A stretch of 64,000 nt of DNA from Cohnella sp. CFH 77786. Its GTDB lineage: Bacteria > Bacillota > Bacilli > Paenibacillales > Paenibacillaceae. The stretch covers positions 1-64,000 of the forward strand of contig NZ_WJIB01000020.1 of NCBI RefSeq assembly GCF_019400745.1, given 5' to 3'. Both the position numbers and the translations under genes were made by a program. Within the stretch, counting starts at the first letter, position 1. The number at the start of each line of letters is the position of its first letter. The notes below the pieces were generated by a model. The model ran no database searches. It saw only the letters and a program-made list of their open reading frames with translations, and was not told the origin of the DNA. Of this stretch, positions 43,024 to 51,912 are shown piece after piece.

Positions 43024-45336
43024 TTATTTCAGAATGTCTTTCACGTTCGCGACCGCGAAGAGACCGGACAGGTGCTGGCCTCCGTCATTGTCGACCGCCG
43101 CCCATACTTTGCCGTCCGGCGTGACGGTCAGCCCTTCCAGCTTCTCGAAAGGAGCGATCGTGTCCTTCAGTTCGAGCGCTTTGGTCTTCCGGATCACGGA
43201 CCCCGCGATGTCGGACGTTTCCTCCGTCACCCCGGCGAAGGGCTTCAAGCCGTCCAGCGTGAACGTGTAGACGGCCTTCAGCTTGGCGGCTCCGCCGACC
43301 TGCTTGTCGCGTTCGATCACCGCGAAGCGGTCGTTTCCGAGATTCACGATTTCGGATAAGCCGATCCAATCGCCTTTGACGGAGGTTTTCTCGAGCGGAT
43401 ACAGGAAGAAGTCCCAGCTGTTCTGCTGAAGGTCGTAACGCGCGATGCGGGTATAGCTCGTTCCGCCGACTTTCTGATCCGCGGCATATTCGCGTTGAAT
43501 CGCCGCCAGAAGGTAACGGCCATCCGAAGAAACGGCAACGCCCTCAAACCCGTTATTGCGGATCACGCCGCCATCGGCCGAGTCGATTTCGAGCGGAAGC
43601 GCGACTTTCTTCAACACTTTGCCATGGCTGTCCACCTGGACGAGAAGATTGCCCATGTAATCCTCTTTCTTGAAAGCGGCGTTACCCTCGCTGGCCAGCC
43701 AGAAGCCCGGATGTTCGCCGGCCAAGATGGAGGTGTCCGGAGTAATCCCCTCCATGTCGAGATGGGCCGGTTTGCCTTCGTCCAGGACGGCCGCATCGTA
43801 CGTAAGCTTGGCGGTTCCTTTGTTTAAGCTGATTTTGTAGATATAAGGCTCCATGGCGGCGTCCGGAACGGCATACAGCACTTGGCTGTTCTTGGCGTCA
43901 GGGGCCAGACCGGAGATCGCGGCCCAGGAAACGCCCGGATCGGCGATCAGGGTCGGGTTGTTCGCGGACGGCGCATAGGATCCGGAGATTCCTTGGAAAA
44001 GGGTGATGGTACCCGTCGTTTCGTCGGATGCGAGGAACAGATTCTTCTGCGGGACGGCCAGCAGGCCTTCCGGACGCGATCCCGTCGGCAGAAACTGCAC
44101 GAACGCCGGAGAAGCCGGCTTGGCGATGTCGTATACGGCGACGAAGGAACCCCGTTCCGAGCCGACGAAAGCGAACTCTTTCTTGCCGTAAACGGCGGTT
44201 TCCATGCCTTCCACTTCGATGCCCTTGGCTTCGGAACGTCCGTCGTCGTATTGGCCGTACTGCGCGGCCTTCCGCTCCAGCGTGCCCTTGTCCGACCAGA
44301 GAAGCTTGCCCGCCGGGCTCCAAGCGCTCCAGCCGCGGCCGCCCGTGAAGTCCAATTCGCCTTCGTCCGCCGTATACAGCGCGGTTCCGGCCGCATTCCA
44401 GGCGACGGCGTCGGGCATTCTCGCGCCCGCGTTCTCTTCCTTGGCTACGTCTTCGGGATAGGAACCGGTGAAGGCGACTTTGCCGTCTTCGGACAAATCG
44501 GCGGGCTGCTTGACCGGCTTGCCGGCGGAGAAGAGGCCGGAGAGCTTGGCCGACTTCAGATCGATGATGGCGACTCCATTATTCTCCTGAAGCGTGACGG
44601 CCGCCTTGCCCGAGCGGATGTCGACGAATTCCGGCTGCGGATCCGCGGGGTACAGAAGGCCCTTCTCCGCCATTTGGCGCTCGTTGAACGTAACCGTCCG
44701 AACCTTGGATTTTCCGATGTTGGAGGCGTTGACCGTCACGATCTGAACGAAGCCGGGACCGCTGATGTCGCCGGGCAAGCCGGGCTTGTCTTCGTCGATT
44801 CGGACTCCCTTGTCGTCTAGGTAGATCGGTTCGTTCTCGATCGCGATCACGGCGACCGTCTGTTTGTTCACCGTCGTGACCGCGATGGAATCCGGGTGGT
44901 TGCCGATGTCGAGCGAGCCCCTGATTTTAAGCGTTTTCGTATCGATGGCGAGCAGCTTGCCCGGTTTGATTTCGGGCTTCTCCCCGATTTCCCGCTTGGA
45001 AGCGATGACGACGGCGAGCGCGGTCCGGCCGTCCCGGGTGACGGCGACGCTCGTCGGTTCCCCGCCCGCATCAATGGCGGCCAATTGCTTCGGTTTCGCC
45101 GGGTTCGTGATGTCCAATACGCCGATGGTGCCGAGTCCGGCGCCGGTGTAGAACAGCTTGCTTCCGTCCGGCGTGGCGGCGATGATTTCCGCGATGCCTC
45201 CGCCGGGTACGGCGAAGCGGGCCAGCGGCTTGAATGAATCGACTTGCGAGGGTTTGCCGGCCGCGAAGGCGCCGGAAGCCCACATCGCGGATAAGGCGAT
45301 GCATGCGCTTAAAGCAGCTGCTAACGGTTTTCTCAT
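43024..45336 (-). CDS. Secreted phytase-like esterase/beta-propeller protein
   Basis: 770 residues from the ATG at 45336; the GGAGG is 12 nt away, a long spacing. A signal peptide (MRKPLAAALSACIALSAMWA, then SGAFA) is followed by repeated propeller blades (GTIGVLDITNPAKPKQLAAI, DGRTALAVVIAS, GIEVEGMETAVYGKKEFAFV). A C-terminal esterase-like-phytase module follows (DMEGITPDTSILAGEHPGFW, NGFEGVAVSSDGRYLLAAIQ, EKLEGLTVTPDGKVWAAVDNDGG). It is probably an extracellular phosphodiesterase or phosphatase-like protein. It is monocistronic. Confidence 0.82.
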   Translation of the reverse strand: MRKPLAAALSACIALSAMWASGAFAAGKPSQVDSFKPLARFAVPGGGIAEIIAATPDGSKLFYTGAGLGTIGVLDITNPAKPKQLAAIDAGGEPTSVAVTRDGRTALAVVIASKREIGEKPEIKPGKLLAIDTKTLKIRGSLDIGNHPDSIAVTTVNKQTVAVIAIENEPIYLDDKGVRIDEDKPGLPGDISGPGFVQIVTVNASNIGKSKVRTVTFNERQMAEKGLLYPADPQPEFVDIRSGKAAVTLQENNGVAIIDLKSAKLSGLFSAGKPVKQPADLSEDGKVAFTGSYPEDVAKEENAGARMPDAVAWNAAGTALYTADEGELDFTGGRGWSAWSPAGKLLWSDKGTLERKAAQYGQYDDGRSEAKGIEVEGMETAVYGKKEFAFVGSERGSFVAVYDIAKPASPAFVQFLPTGSRPEGLLAVPQKNLFLASDETTGTITLFQGISGSYAPSANNPTLIADPGVSWAAISGLAPDAKNSQVLYAVPDAAMEPYIYKISLNKGTAKLTYDAAVLDEGKPAHLDMEGITPDTSILAGEHPGFWLASEGNAAFKKEDYMGNLLVQVDSHGKVLKKVALPLEIDSADGGVIRNNGFEGVAVSSDGRYLLAAIQREYAADQKVGGTSYTRIARYDLQQNSWDFFLYPLEKTSVKGDWIGLSEIVNLGNDRFAVIERDKQVGGAAKLKAVYTFTLDGLKPFAGVTEETSDIAGSVIRKTKALELKDTIAPFEKLEGLTVTPDGKVWAAVDNDGGQHLSGLFAVANVKDILK

Positions 45337-45556
45337 GATTTTCGCAATCCTCCATCGGTAGAATAAATGAATAAATCTACTATCCGCTACCAACGTTACC
45401 TGGGAGTAAACTCAATTGGATCGATATGTAAATCATGTAAATGGCGCGTTGTGCAGGATTCTCATAAAACCTTAAAGCAACCAAAACAAAGGTTTAATCC
45501 GACAGGATTCGCGCACGGGGCGGTTTCTCGGGGAAGAGCTCGGGGTAGGAGAAACA

Positions 45557-45599
45557 GGCCGGGAAACCGCTTCTGTACGAGGCGTATTCCCGGCCTTTT
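45557..45599 (+). terminator. Orphan terminator-like hairpin
   Basis: GGCCGGGAA pairs with TTCCCGGCC over a loop of about 20 nt, then TTTTC. No intact plus-strand gene precedes it. Confidence 0.55.
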
Positions 45600-45600
45600 C

Positions 45601-45720
45601 AGCGGATCGAAGCATGATCGGATCAGACTCCGGCCTGTCGGCTTAGCGGATCCAAGCATGATCGGATCAGACTCCGGCTTGTCGGCTTAGCGGATCCAAG
45701 CATGATCGGCTCCGGCTTAG
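45601..45720. repeat. 44-bp direct repeat, 2.7 copies
   Basis: Unit begins AGCGGATCCAAGCATGATCG and ends CCGGCCTGTCGGCTT; copies start at 45601, 45645 and 45689, the last shortened. The remainder of this gap (45337-45773) shows no gene. Confidence 0.75.
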
Positions 45721-45773
45721 GCTCCCGACCGTAGGCCGGCGAAGTTGCGGGTCGTTTCCGGCTTCAACCCGAA

Positions 45774-46691
45774 TCAATGTTCTTCATGGATGTCCCGGAG
45801 CACGTGGTTCCGGTCCGTCTGGATCTTCCCCTTCTTCCATTTCTTCCGATACCGGTTCGGGATGACGAACATCCCCTTCAGTTTGGACTCGGTCAGGTAG
45901 CGAGGCTTGATACGGAGCTTCACGCCGCTGCTCGAGAGCGGCCGGTTGGACGCCAGGCAATACGCCCAATCCTGCCCGTAGGATTTTCTCACGTCCATGT
46001 GATAGGGCAGTACGTAGAGACCTGCCGCTTTTATGGTTTTGATGATCGAACCGCTGAATTCGGGCATCTCGGCATTGAGACAAGTGCAAGCGACGGCAAT
46101 GGCTCCGCCCGGCTGCAGGCGTTCTTTGAGCAGGCGGTAGAAGTTCACGCTGAACAGGCGCCTCAGCTGCGGCACGTCTTCGCTTGGTTCCGGCACGTCG
46201 ACCACGATCACGTCCCATTTTTGCCGGCTGCCCTCCACCATCGCCCTGCCGTCCTTGACGATCGTCGTGACCTTCGGGTTGTTCAAGGCTCCCTGGTTGA
46301 ACTTGACGAGCGACTTCAGGCTTTTTCCCAAGTTCATCATGATCCGGTCAGCGTCGACGGCCGTGATCCGCTTGACATCCGGGTACCGCAGCGCCTCGCG
46401 CGCCAGAATCCCGCCCCCCCCGCCGATCAGCAGCACGCTGCCCCGGTTTGCGGCGGCCGCCATCGGGATATGGACCAACGATTCCGCCCAGAGCTCGTCA
46501 TCCTTCGTCGTGCCGAACATGACGTAGCCGTCCCCGTAAATCAACGTTTCGCCTTTCTCCGTTTCGACCACCGCGATCCGTTGAACCGGCGTTTTGATCC
46601 GTTTGACCACCCGATACTTCCCGTCCGGCTCGTCCTCCTTGGAGACGTACTCCCGCAAAGACCCGTTTCCGGATTTGCTGCTGCTTGCCAT
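45774..46691 (-). CDS. Spermidine synthase-like methyltransferase-fold protein
   Basis: 305 residues from the ATG at 46691, 6 nt after AAGGGGGT. Rossmann motif LLIGGGGGILAREALRYP and AVDADRIMM, then DVIVVDVPEPSED and LFSVNFYRLLKERLQPGG, as in spermidine synthase and SpeE-like aminopropyltransferases. An N-terminal beta part (KTPVQRIAVVETEKGETLIY) matches too. The acidic pocket D-P-x-G-P reads DVPEPSED, so substrate may differ. It stands alone without an adjacent speD-like gene. Confidence 0.82.
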   Translation of the reverse strand: MASSSKSGNGSLREYVSKEDEPDGKYRVVKRIKTPVQRIAVVETEKGETLIYGDGYVMFGTTKDDELWAESLVHIPMAAAANRGSVLLIGGGGGILAREALRYPDVKRITAVDADRIMMNLGKSLKSLVKFNQGALNNPKVTTIVKDGRAMVEGSRQKWDVIVVDVPEPSEDVPQLRRLFSVNFYRLLKERLQPGGAIAVACTCLNAEMPEFSGSIIKTIKAAGLYVLPYHMDVRKSYGQDWAYCLASNRPLSSSGVKLRIKPRYLTESKLKGMFVIPNRYRKKWKKGKIQTDRNHVLRDIHEEH

Positions 46692-46889
46692 ACGGTACCC
46701 CCTTGTCGGAGTTTTTGACAAATCGATCATTATGATCTATGACCACGGAGCGCAAAAGGACTGGTCAAGTGGAGGGGCACGCTAAAAAATGGTTTACAAA
46801 AGGGTCGGAAAGACATATGATACATACATAACAAACATAATAGTTTAAAAAGTATAAAATGTGGCGGATAAGCCGAGGAGAGGATCGCG

Positions 46890-47630
46890 ATGGACGGATT
46901 AAGCGGGAAAACGGTCATGATTACGGGGGCGTCGAGAGGACTCGGACGAGCCCTTGCCGTCGCTTTCGCGCAGGCCGGCGCCAATCTAGCCCTGTCGGCG
47001 CGCGGGGAGACGGCGCTTCGGACCGTGAAGCGGGAGCTGGAAGAGCTCGGAGCGGAGGTCGAGGCCGTTACGGGAGACATGTCCGTATCCCGCGACGTCG
47101 AGAGATTCGTGGCCGTCGCGGAGGAGGCATTTGGGAAGATCGACGTGCTGATCAACAACGCTTCCATCCTGGGGCCGAGTCCGATGCCGCTGCTGCTCGA
47201 CTATCCGGAAGCGGATTTCGCCGAGGTGCTGCGGGTGAACGCGGTCGGACCGTTCCTCGTGACCCGGCGCGTCCTCCCCCAGATGCTCACGCGGGGATCG
47301 GGTTCGATCGTGAACGTGACTTCCGAAGCGGGGAATGTCGGCTATGCGGGATGGGGAGCGTACGGCATTTCCAAATTTGCGCTGGAAGGGTTGACCGGGA
47401 CGTGGGCGGACGAAGTGCGGGGGACGGGGGTTCGCGTCAACATGGTCGATCCGGGCGAAATGGACACGGACATGCACGCGCTCGCCGTTCCCGACTGCGA
47501 TTACGAGTTGGCCCAGCCCCATGAGGTGACGGACGTTTTCCTCTATCTCGCGTCCGATGAAGCGAAAGAGATCAATGGGCAGCGGTATTCGGCGCAGGAA
47601 TTTGCCCGGGAAAGAAGGGGCGGGGCATGA
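46890..47630 (+). CDS. Short-chain dehydrogenase/reductase (SDR)
   Basis: 246 residues; GGAGAGG precedes the ATG. Classical SDR motifs: TGASRGLG (12-19, cofactor), NNAS (about 90), and catalytic Tyr/Lys in YGISKFALEG with a Ser in NVTSEAG. It should be an NAD(P)H-dependent oxidoreductase. Its stop overlaps the QueA-like gene by ATGA, so the two are co-expressed, though no functional link is known. Confidence 0.92.
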   Translation: MDGLSGKTVMITGASRGLGRALAVAFAQAGANLALSARGETALRTVKRELEELGAEVEAVTGDMSVSRDVERFVAVAEEAFGKIDVLINNASILGPSPMPLLLDYPEADFAEVLRVNAVGPFLVTRRVLPQMLTRGSGSIVNVTSEAGNVGYAGWGAYGISKFALEGLTGTWADEVRGTGVRVNMVDPGEMDTDMHALAVPDCDYELAQPHEVTDVFLYLASDEAKEINGQRYSAQEFARERRGGA

Positions 47631-48664
47631 GCGCGAAATTGGCGGTGTTCGACCTGCCGAGCGAATTGAACGCCACGATGCCGCCGGAACGGAGAGGCGT
47701 ACGGCGCGATCACGTGAACCTGATGGTGCTGGACCGTCAAACGGGGGCAACGGCGCACGCGCGGTTTTGCGAACTGGACCGGTTTCTCCGGGCGGGGGAT
47801 CTCATCGTCCTCAACGCCAGCCGTACCGTTCCCGCGGTGCTGCGCGGGAGGTGGAGGAGAAGCGGGGCCGACATGGCCGATCGGCTCGAAATCCGGCTGG
47901 CGAGGCGGGTCGACGATCGGATATGGGAAGCTCTGCCGGTAGAAGCGGACGTACGGACGGGAGATACGATCGAATTCGCTCCCGGGTGGGAAGCCGGGGT
48001 CATCGATACGGAGCCGAAACCGTTTGTACGTATCCTGTTCACCCTTCACGGCTCCCGGCTGATCGATCATATCTACGCCCACGGCGAACCGGTTCGATAC
48101 GAGTACATCACCCATCCATGGGAGTTGGACGATTACCAGACCGTATATGCCTCCGTCCCGGGCTCGGTGGAAATGCCGTCGGCCGGAAGGGCGTTCAGCT
48201 GGGAGCTGATTTTCAAGCTGCAGCGCCAGGGCGTGAAGATCGCCTACGTCCAGCTTCATACCGGACTGAGCTACCTGTTGGACGATTCCGCGCACCTGGA
48301 TCCGAGCGACAATTTCGAACGGTACGAAGTTCCGCTGGAGACGGCGGACGCGATCCGGCAAACGAAGGCCTCGGGCGGCAGGGTCGTAGCCGTAGGAACG
48401 ACGGTCGTCCGGGCGTTGGAAACAGCCGTGGACGAGCGCGGCGATTCGATCGCCCGTTCGGGATGGACGAACTTGCGGATCGACCGTTCCGTGCCGCTCC
48501 GGGTCGCGGACGGTCTAATCACCGGCTTCCATGAACCGGAAGCCAGCCACCTGGACCTGCTGGAGGCTTTCATCGCGCCGGACCTGCTGTATCCCGCTTA
48601 TGAAGAAGCGATCCGCCGCGGGTACCTGTGGCACGAGTTCGGCGACATGAATTTGATACTGTAA
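47627..48664 (+). CDS. QueA-like S-adenosylmethionine:tRNA ribosyltransferase-isomerase paralogue
   Basis: 345 residues, the QueA length. QueA features: FDLPSEL start, LMVLDRQTG, LRAGDLIVLNASRTVPAVLRG, LHTGLSYL, KASGGRVVAVGTTVVRALE, ITGFHEPEASHLDLLEAF and the FGDMNLIL end. QueA makes epoxyqueuosine in tRNA. Several conserved positions differ (TNFHLP is TGFHEP, LHVGLGTF is LHTGLSYL), and it is coupled to an SDR gene, not to tgt. It may be a paralogue with a changed substrate. Confidence 0.83.
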   Translation: MSAKLAVFDLPSELNATMPPERRGVRRDHVNLMVLDRQTGATAHARFCELDRFLRAGDLIVLNASRTVPAVLRGRWRRSGADMADRLEIRLARRVDDRIWEALPVEADVRTGDTIEFAPGWEAGVIDTEPKPFVRILFTLHGSRLIDHIYAHGEPVRYEYITHPWELDDYQTVYASVPGSVEMPSAGRAFSWELIFKLQRQGVKIAYVQLHTGLSYLLDDSAHLDPSDNFERYEVPLETADAIRQTKASGGRVVAVGTTVVRALETAVDERGDSIARSGWTNLRIDRSVPLRVADGLITGFHEPEASHLDLLEAFIAPDLLYPAYEEAIRRGYLWHEFGDMNLIL

Positions 48665-48724
48665 AGACGCATGAGCGTGTCGGCCGCAATGGCCCTCGGA
48701 ACCGGAAGCTTGTCCGTATCATGG

Positions 48725-48776
48725 AAGATGGAATGCCGCTGATCGCCGTATGTCAGCAGCGTTCCATCTTTTTTCA
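48725..48776 (+). terminator. Terminator after the SDR/QueA-like pair
   Basis: AAGATGGAATGC pairs with GCGTTCCATCTT, followed by TTTTTC. Confidence 0.88.
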
Positions 48777-48784
48777 GGATTCAC

Positions 48785-49484
48785 GTTTCCGGAGACGTTA
48801 TTTCTGCCAAACCCTCAACTACGAACGCTATAGTGACTTCCGGAGACGTTATTTTTGCGAATCCCCCAACTACGAACGCTGTAGTGACTTCCGGAGAAGT
48901 TTTTTCTGCGAAATCCCCGACTACGAACGCTGTAGTGACTTCCGGAGACGTTATTTTTGCGAAATCTCCACAACGAACGCAGTACTGACTTCCGGAGGCG
49001 TTATTTCTGCGAAATCCCCACTACGAACGCTGTAGTGACTTCCGGAGACGTTATTTCTGCGAAATCCCCGACTACGAACGCTGTAGTGACTTCCGGAGAC
49101 GTTATTTCTGCGAAATCCCCGACTACGAACGCTGTAGTGACTTCCGGAGATGTTATTTTTGCGAAATCCCCGACTACGAGCGCTGTAGTGACTTCCGGAG
49201 ACGTTATTTTTGCGAAACCCTCAACTACGAACGCTGTAGTGACTTCTGGAGACGTTATTTTTGCGAAATCCCCGACTACGAACACTGTAGTGACTTCCGG
49301 AGACGCTATTTCTGCGAAATCCCCGACTACGAGCGCTGTAATGACTTCCGGAGACGTTATTTTTGCGAATCCCCCAACTACGAACGCTGTAGTGACTTCC
49401 GGAGACGTTATTTCTGCGAAATCCCCGACTACGAGCGCTGTAGTGACTTCCGGAGACGTTAATTTTGCGAAACCCTCAAGGTGA
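48785..49484. repeat. Tandem array of 14 copies of a 51-bp unit
   Basis: Unit: GACTTCCGGAGACGTTATTT, then CTGCGAAATCCCC, then GACTACGAACGCTGTAGT. TTCCGG recurs every 51 bp from 48787 to 49448, with one 50-bp interval. Because 51 is a multiple of three and the unit has no stops, long frames stay open on both strands (17-residue period). No start site or codon bias supports translation. The array ends abruptly at an intron fragment. Confidence 0.92.
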
Positions 49485-49493
49485 AGAACGTCG

Positions 49494-49566
49494 GAAAGCC
49501 GTATGCGGGAAAACCGCACGTACGGTTTGATGAAGAGGGGCTGGCAACCCCAGCCTTTCACTCTAC
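49494..49566 (+). ncRNA. Group II intron 3' fragment (domains V-VI) without protein gene
   Basis: AAGCCGTATGCGG-GAAAA-CCGCACGTACGGTTT is a classic domain V; GAGGGGCTGG-CAA-CCCCAGCC and CTTTCACTCTAC form domain VI and the 3' end. No intron-encoded protein or earlier domains are seen upstream, only the 51-bp array, so this is a relic. Its type differs from the intron end at 366-463. The stretch 49567-49728 holds a GGCTCGA/TCGAGCC inverted repeat and no gene. Confidence 0.82.
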
Positions 49567-49740
49567 AAATTTACGGGCAGGCCCATCATCTGGCTCGATT
49601 ACTCGATTGGTTTCGAGCCATCCGCCGAGTGTCGTATGCTTGTATCGTTGTTTGTTAGATGGTCAGTCGTCGTTTATCCAACTTTTCTTCCCGCCGGCGC
49701 CGGATTGGAGTGCATCCAATTGCTGGGCTTGCACAAATTC

Positions 49741-49787
49741 GGCTTAATTGTTAACCTATTTCTTGCTGAGTGGTTAACAATTAAGCC
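49741..49787 (+). promoter_or_regulatory. BirA operator (bioO) of the biotin operon
   Basis: TTGTTAACC-N15-GGTTAACAA, the BirA site consensus, here embedded in a perfect 16-bp inverted repeat (GGCTTAATTGTTAACC and its complement). A TTGCAC (49729) / TAACCT (49752) promoter with 17-bp spacing overlaps the left arm. Biotinyl-AMP-loaded BirA should repress bioA-bioC from here. Confidence 0.94.
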
Positions 49788-49800
49788 GATAAAGTTGGTG

Positions 49801-51165
49801 ATGAACGTGAACTCCGGATATGAACGCCTCGCCGCCTTGAACAAGGCGCATGTTTGGCATCCTTTTACGCAAATGAAAGACTACAACGGTTCCGATCCCC
49901 TGATCGTCGAGAAAGGGGAAGGCGTCAAGCTGTACGACGTGAACGGGCGCGCTTATTACGACGGGTTCTCGTCGGTCTGGCTCAACGTCCATGGACATAA
50001 CGTGCCGGAGCTGAATCGGGCGATCGAGGAGCAGCTGGGGCGGGTCGCCCACTCCACGCTGCTCGGCATGGCCAACGTCCCGGCGATCGAACTGGCGGCG
50101 GAGCTGGCGCGGATCGCTCCTCCGGGACTGACCAAGGTGTTCTACTCGGATTCCGGGGCGACCGGCGTCGAGATCGCGATCAAAATGGCGTTTCAATACT
50201 GGCATAACCGCGGCGCGCGGAAGAAACGAACGTTCGTCACGATGAACCAGGCGTACCACGGCGATACGATCGGAGCGGTCAGCGTCGGCGCCATTCCGTT
50301 ATACCATGAAGTGTTCCGTCCGATGCTGTTTCCCGCACGCGTAATCCCCTATCCTTACGCCTATCGTCATGAGGGAGGCGCTGCCGGCGCCATGGAGGAG
50401 ACGCTGGAACGCTTGAGGGATCTGCTGGAGACAAAGGCGGACGAAATTGCCGCGCTGATCGTCGAGCCGATCGTTCAAGGCGCCGCAGGCATGATCGTCA
50501 TGCCTCCCGGCTGCCTGAGGGAGATCGCCGCGATCTGCAAGCGTCATGACGTGCTGCTGATCGCGGATGAAGTCGCCACGGGCTTCGGGCGGACGGGCAG
50601 GATGTTCGCTTGCGATCTGGAGGGCGTGTCTCCGGATTTGATGGTCGTCGGCAAAGGGCTGACCGGCGGTTACTTGCCCGTGGCGGCGACGCTCGCCACG
50701 GATGAGGTTTACGACGCCTTCTATGCCGATTACGAAGAGCAGAAGACGTTTTTTCACGGCCATTCGTTCACGGGCAATCCGCTGGGCTGCGCCGTTGCGC
50801 TTGCAAGCTTGAAGCTGATGGAAGAGCGGCGGGTCGTCGAGAGCGTAGGTTCCAAAGCCGGGTTCGTTGACCGGAAATTGCATGCGTTGGCGGAAACGCG
50901 GCACGTCGGCGAAATCCGGCAGCAAGGACTGATGGTCGGAATCGAGCTGGTTCGGGATCAAGCGACGAAGGAACCGTACGACTGGGCGGAGCGCATCGGC
51001 GTCCGGGTATGCGCGCGGGCCAGAGAGCTGGGCATGCTGACCCGGCCGCTCGGCAACGTGGTGGTCTTCATCCCGCCTCTGGCCAGCACGGAAGCGGAAC
51101 TGGGCGAGATGGCCGATATCCTCGTTCAATCGGTGCGCGACGTAACGGAAGGGCGATCCGGATGA
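49801..51165 (+). CDS. bioA: Adenosylmethionine-8-amino-7-oxononanoate aminotransferase
   Basis: 454 residues from the ATG at 49801; the frame is open further upstream through the operator, but that part is not coding. BioA features: HVWHPFTQM near the start, YYDGFSSVWLNVHGH, FYSDSGATGVEIAIKMAFQY, NQAYHGDT, LLIADEVATGFGRTG and VVGKGLTGGYLPVA with the PLP Lys. It converts KAPA to DAPA using SAM (or lysine) as amino donor. First gene of the biotin operon, directly behind bioO. Shine-Dalgarno is weak. Confidence 0.95.
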   Translation: MNVNSGYERLAALNKAHVWHPFTQMKDYNGSDPLIVEKGEGVKLYDVNGRAYYDGFSSVWLNVHGHNVPELNRAIEEQLGRVAHSTLLGMANVPAIELAAELARIAPPGLTKVFYSDSGATGVEIAIKMAFQYWHNRGARKKRTFVTMNQAYHGDTIGAVSVGAIPLYHEVFRPMLFPARVIPYPYAYRHEGGAAGAMEETLERLRDLLETKADEIAALIVEPIVQGAAGMIVMPPGCLREIAAICKRHDVLLIADEVATGFGRTGRMFACDLEGVSPDLMVVGKGLTGGYLPVAATLATDEVYDAFYADYEEQKTFFHGHSFTGNPLGCAVALASLKLMEERRVVESVGSKAGFVDRKLHALAETRHVGEIRQQGLMVGIELVRDQATKEPYDWAERIGVRVCARARELGMLTRPLGNVVVFIPPLASTEAELGEMADILVQSVRDVTEGRSG

Positions 51166-51890
51166 GGGACATGAGAGGATTGTTCGTTACGGGCACAGAT
51201 ACCGGGGTCGGCAAAACGGTCGTCACGGCGGCGCTGGCGGCCGCGCTGCGCGCGCAGGGGGTGAACGCCGGCGTCTGGAAGCCCGTGCAATCGGGCGCAC
51301 CGATCGGGCTCGGATGTACCGATGCGGAACGGCTGCTCCGCGCTTCCGGAATCGGGGATCCCCCCGAATCGGTCGCTCCGTTCACGTTCGAGGCGCCGCT
51401 TGCTCCAGTGCTTGCAGCGAAGAAGGCCGGCGTTTCCTTGACGCTGGAAGGGTTGATCGCGGGGGGCGAGCCGCTCGTCCGACGGTACGAAGCCCTTCTG
51501 GTCGAGGGGGCGGGGGGAGTCGCCGCGCCGCTTACCGATCGCGGGCTGGTCGCGGATTTGATCGCCGCCCTCGGCATCCCGGCCCTTATCGTCGCCCGTT
51601 CCGGTTTGGGAACGATCAATCACACGCTGCTGACGGCGGCGATGCTGCGCGGACGCTCGATTCCGATCGCGGGCGTGATTCTCAACGACGGCGGGCAGGC
51701 GTTCCATCCCGGCGATGAGGATCCGAGCGTGGAGTCGAATGCCGAAATGATCGAGCGCTACGGCGGTCTGAAGGTGCTGGGGCGGTTTCCGGCAATCCGG
51801 CAAGACGTTGCCGGGGATGAGCTGGCCGACGTGATCCGAAGGCACGTGCAGATGAACCCCATTTTGGAAGCCATCGGTTTCCATATTTGA
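51162..51890 (+). CDS. bioD: Dethiobiotin synthetase
   Basis: 242 residues from the ATG at 51162, which overlaps the bioA stop (AAGGG upstream). P-loop GTDTGVGKT near the N-terminus, KPVQSG, VEGAGGVAAPLT and a LIVARSGLGTINHTLLT segment identify BioD, which closes the ureido ring of DAPA with CO2 and ATP. Confidence 0.95.
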   Translation: MRDMRGLFVTGTDTGVGKTVVTAALAAALRAQGVNAGVWKPVQSGAPIGLGCTDAERLLRASGIGDPPESVAPFTFEAPLAPVLAAKKAGVSLTLEGLIAGGEPLVRRYEALLVEGAGGVAAPLTDRGLVADLIAALGIPALIVARSGLGTINHTLLTAAMLRGRSIPIAGVILNDGGQAFHPGDEDPSVESNAEMIERYGGLKVLGRFPAIRQDVAGDELADVIRRHVQMNPILEAIGFHI

Positions 51891-51912
51891 TACGGAAGGA
51901 AGAATCCGGAAA

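Noticed and set aside
48957..49484. 175-codon plus-strand and 186-codon minus-strand frames in the repeat array
   Set aside because: Both follow from a stop-free 51-bp unit. There is no ribosome site, and equal openness on both strands argues against coding.
48785..49484. Possible CRISPR array
   Set aside because: The units are contiguous near-identical repeats with no variable spacers, and no cas genes are nearby.
49567..49800. Upstream extension of bioA (55 codons)
   Set aside because: It would translate through the BirA operator and promoter. The BioA N-terminus begins after 49801.
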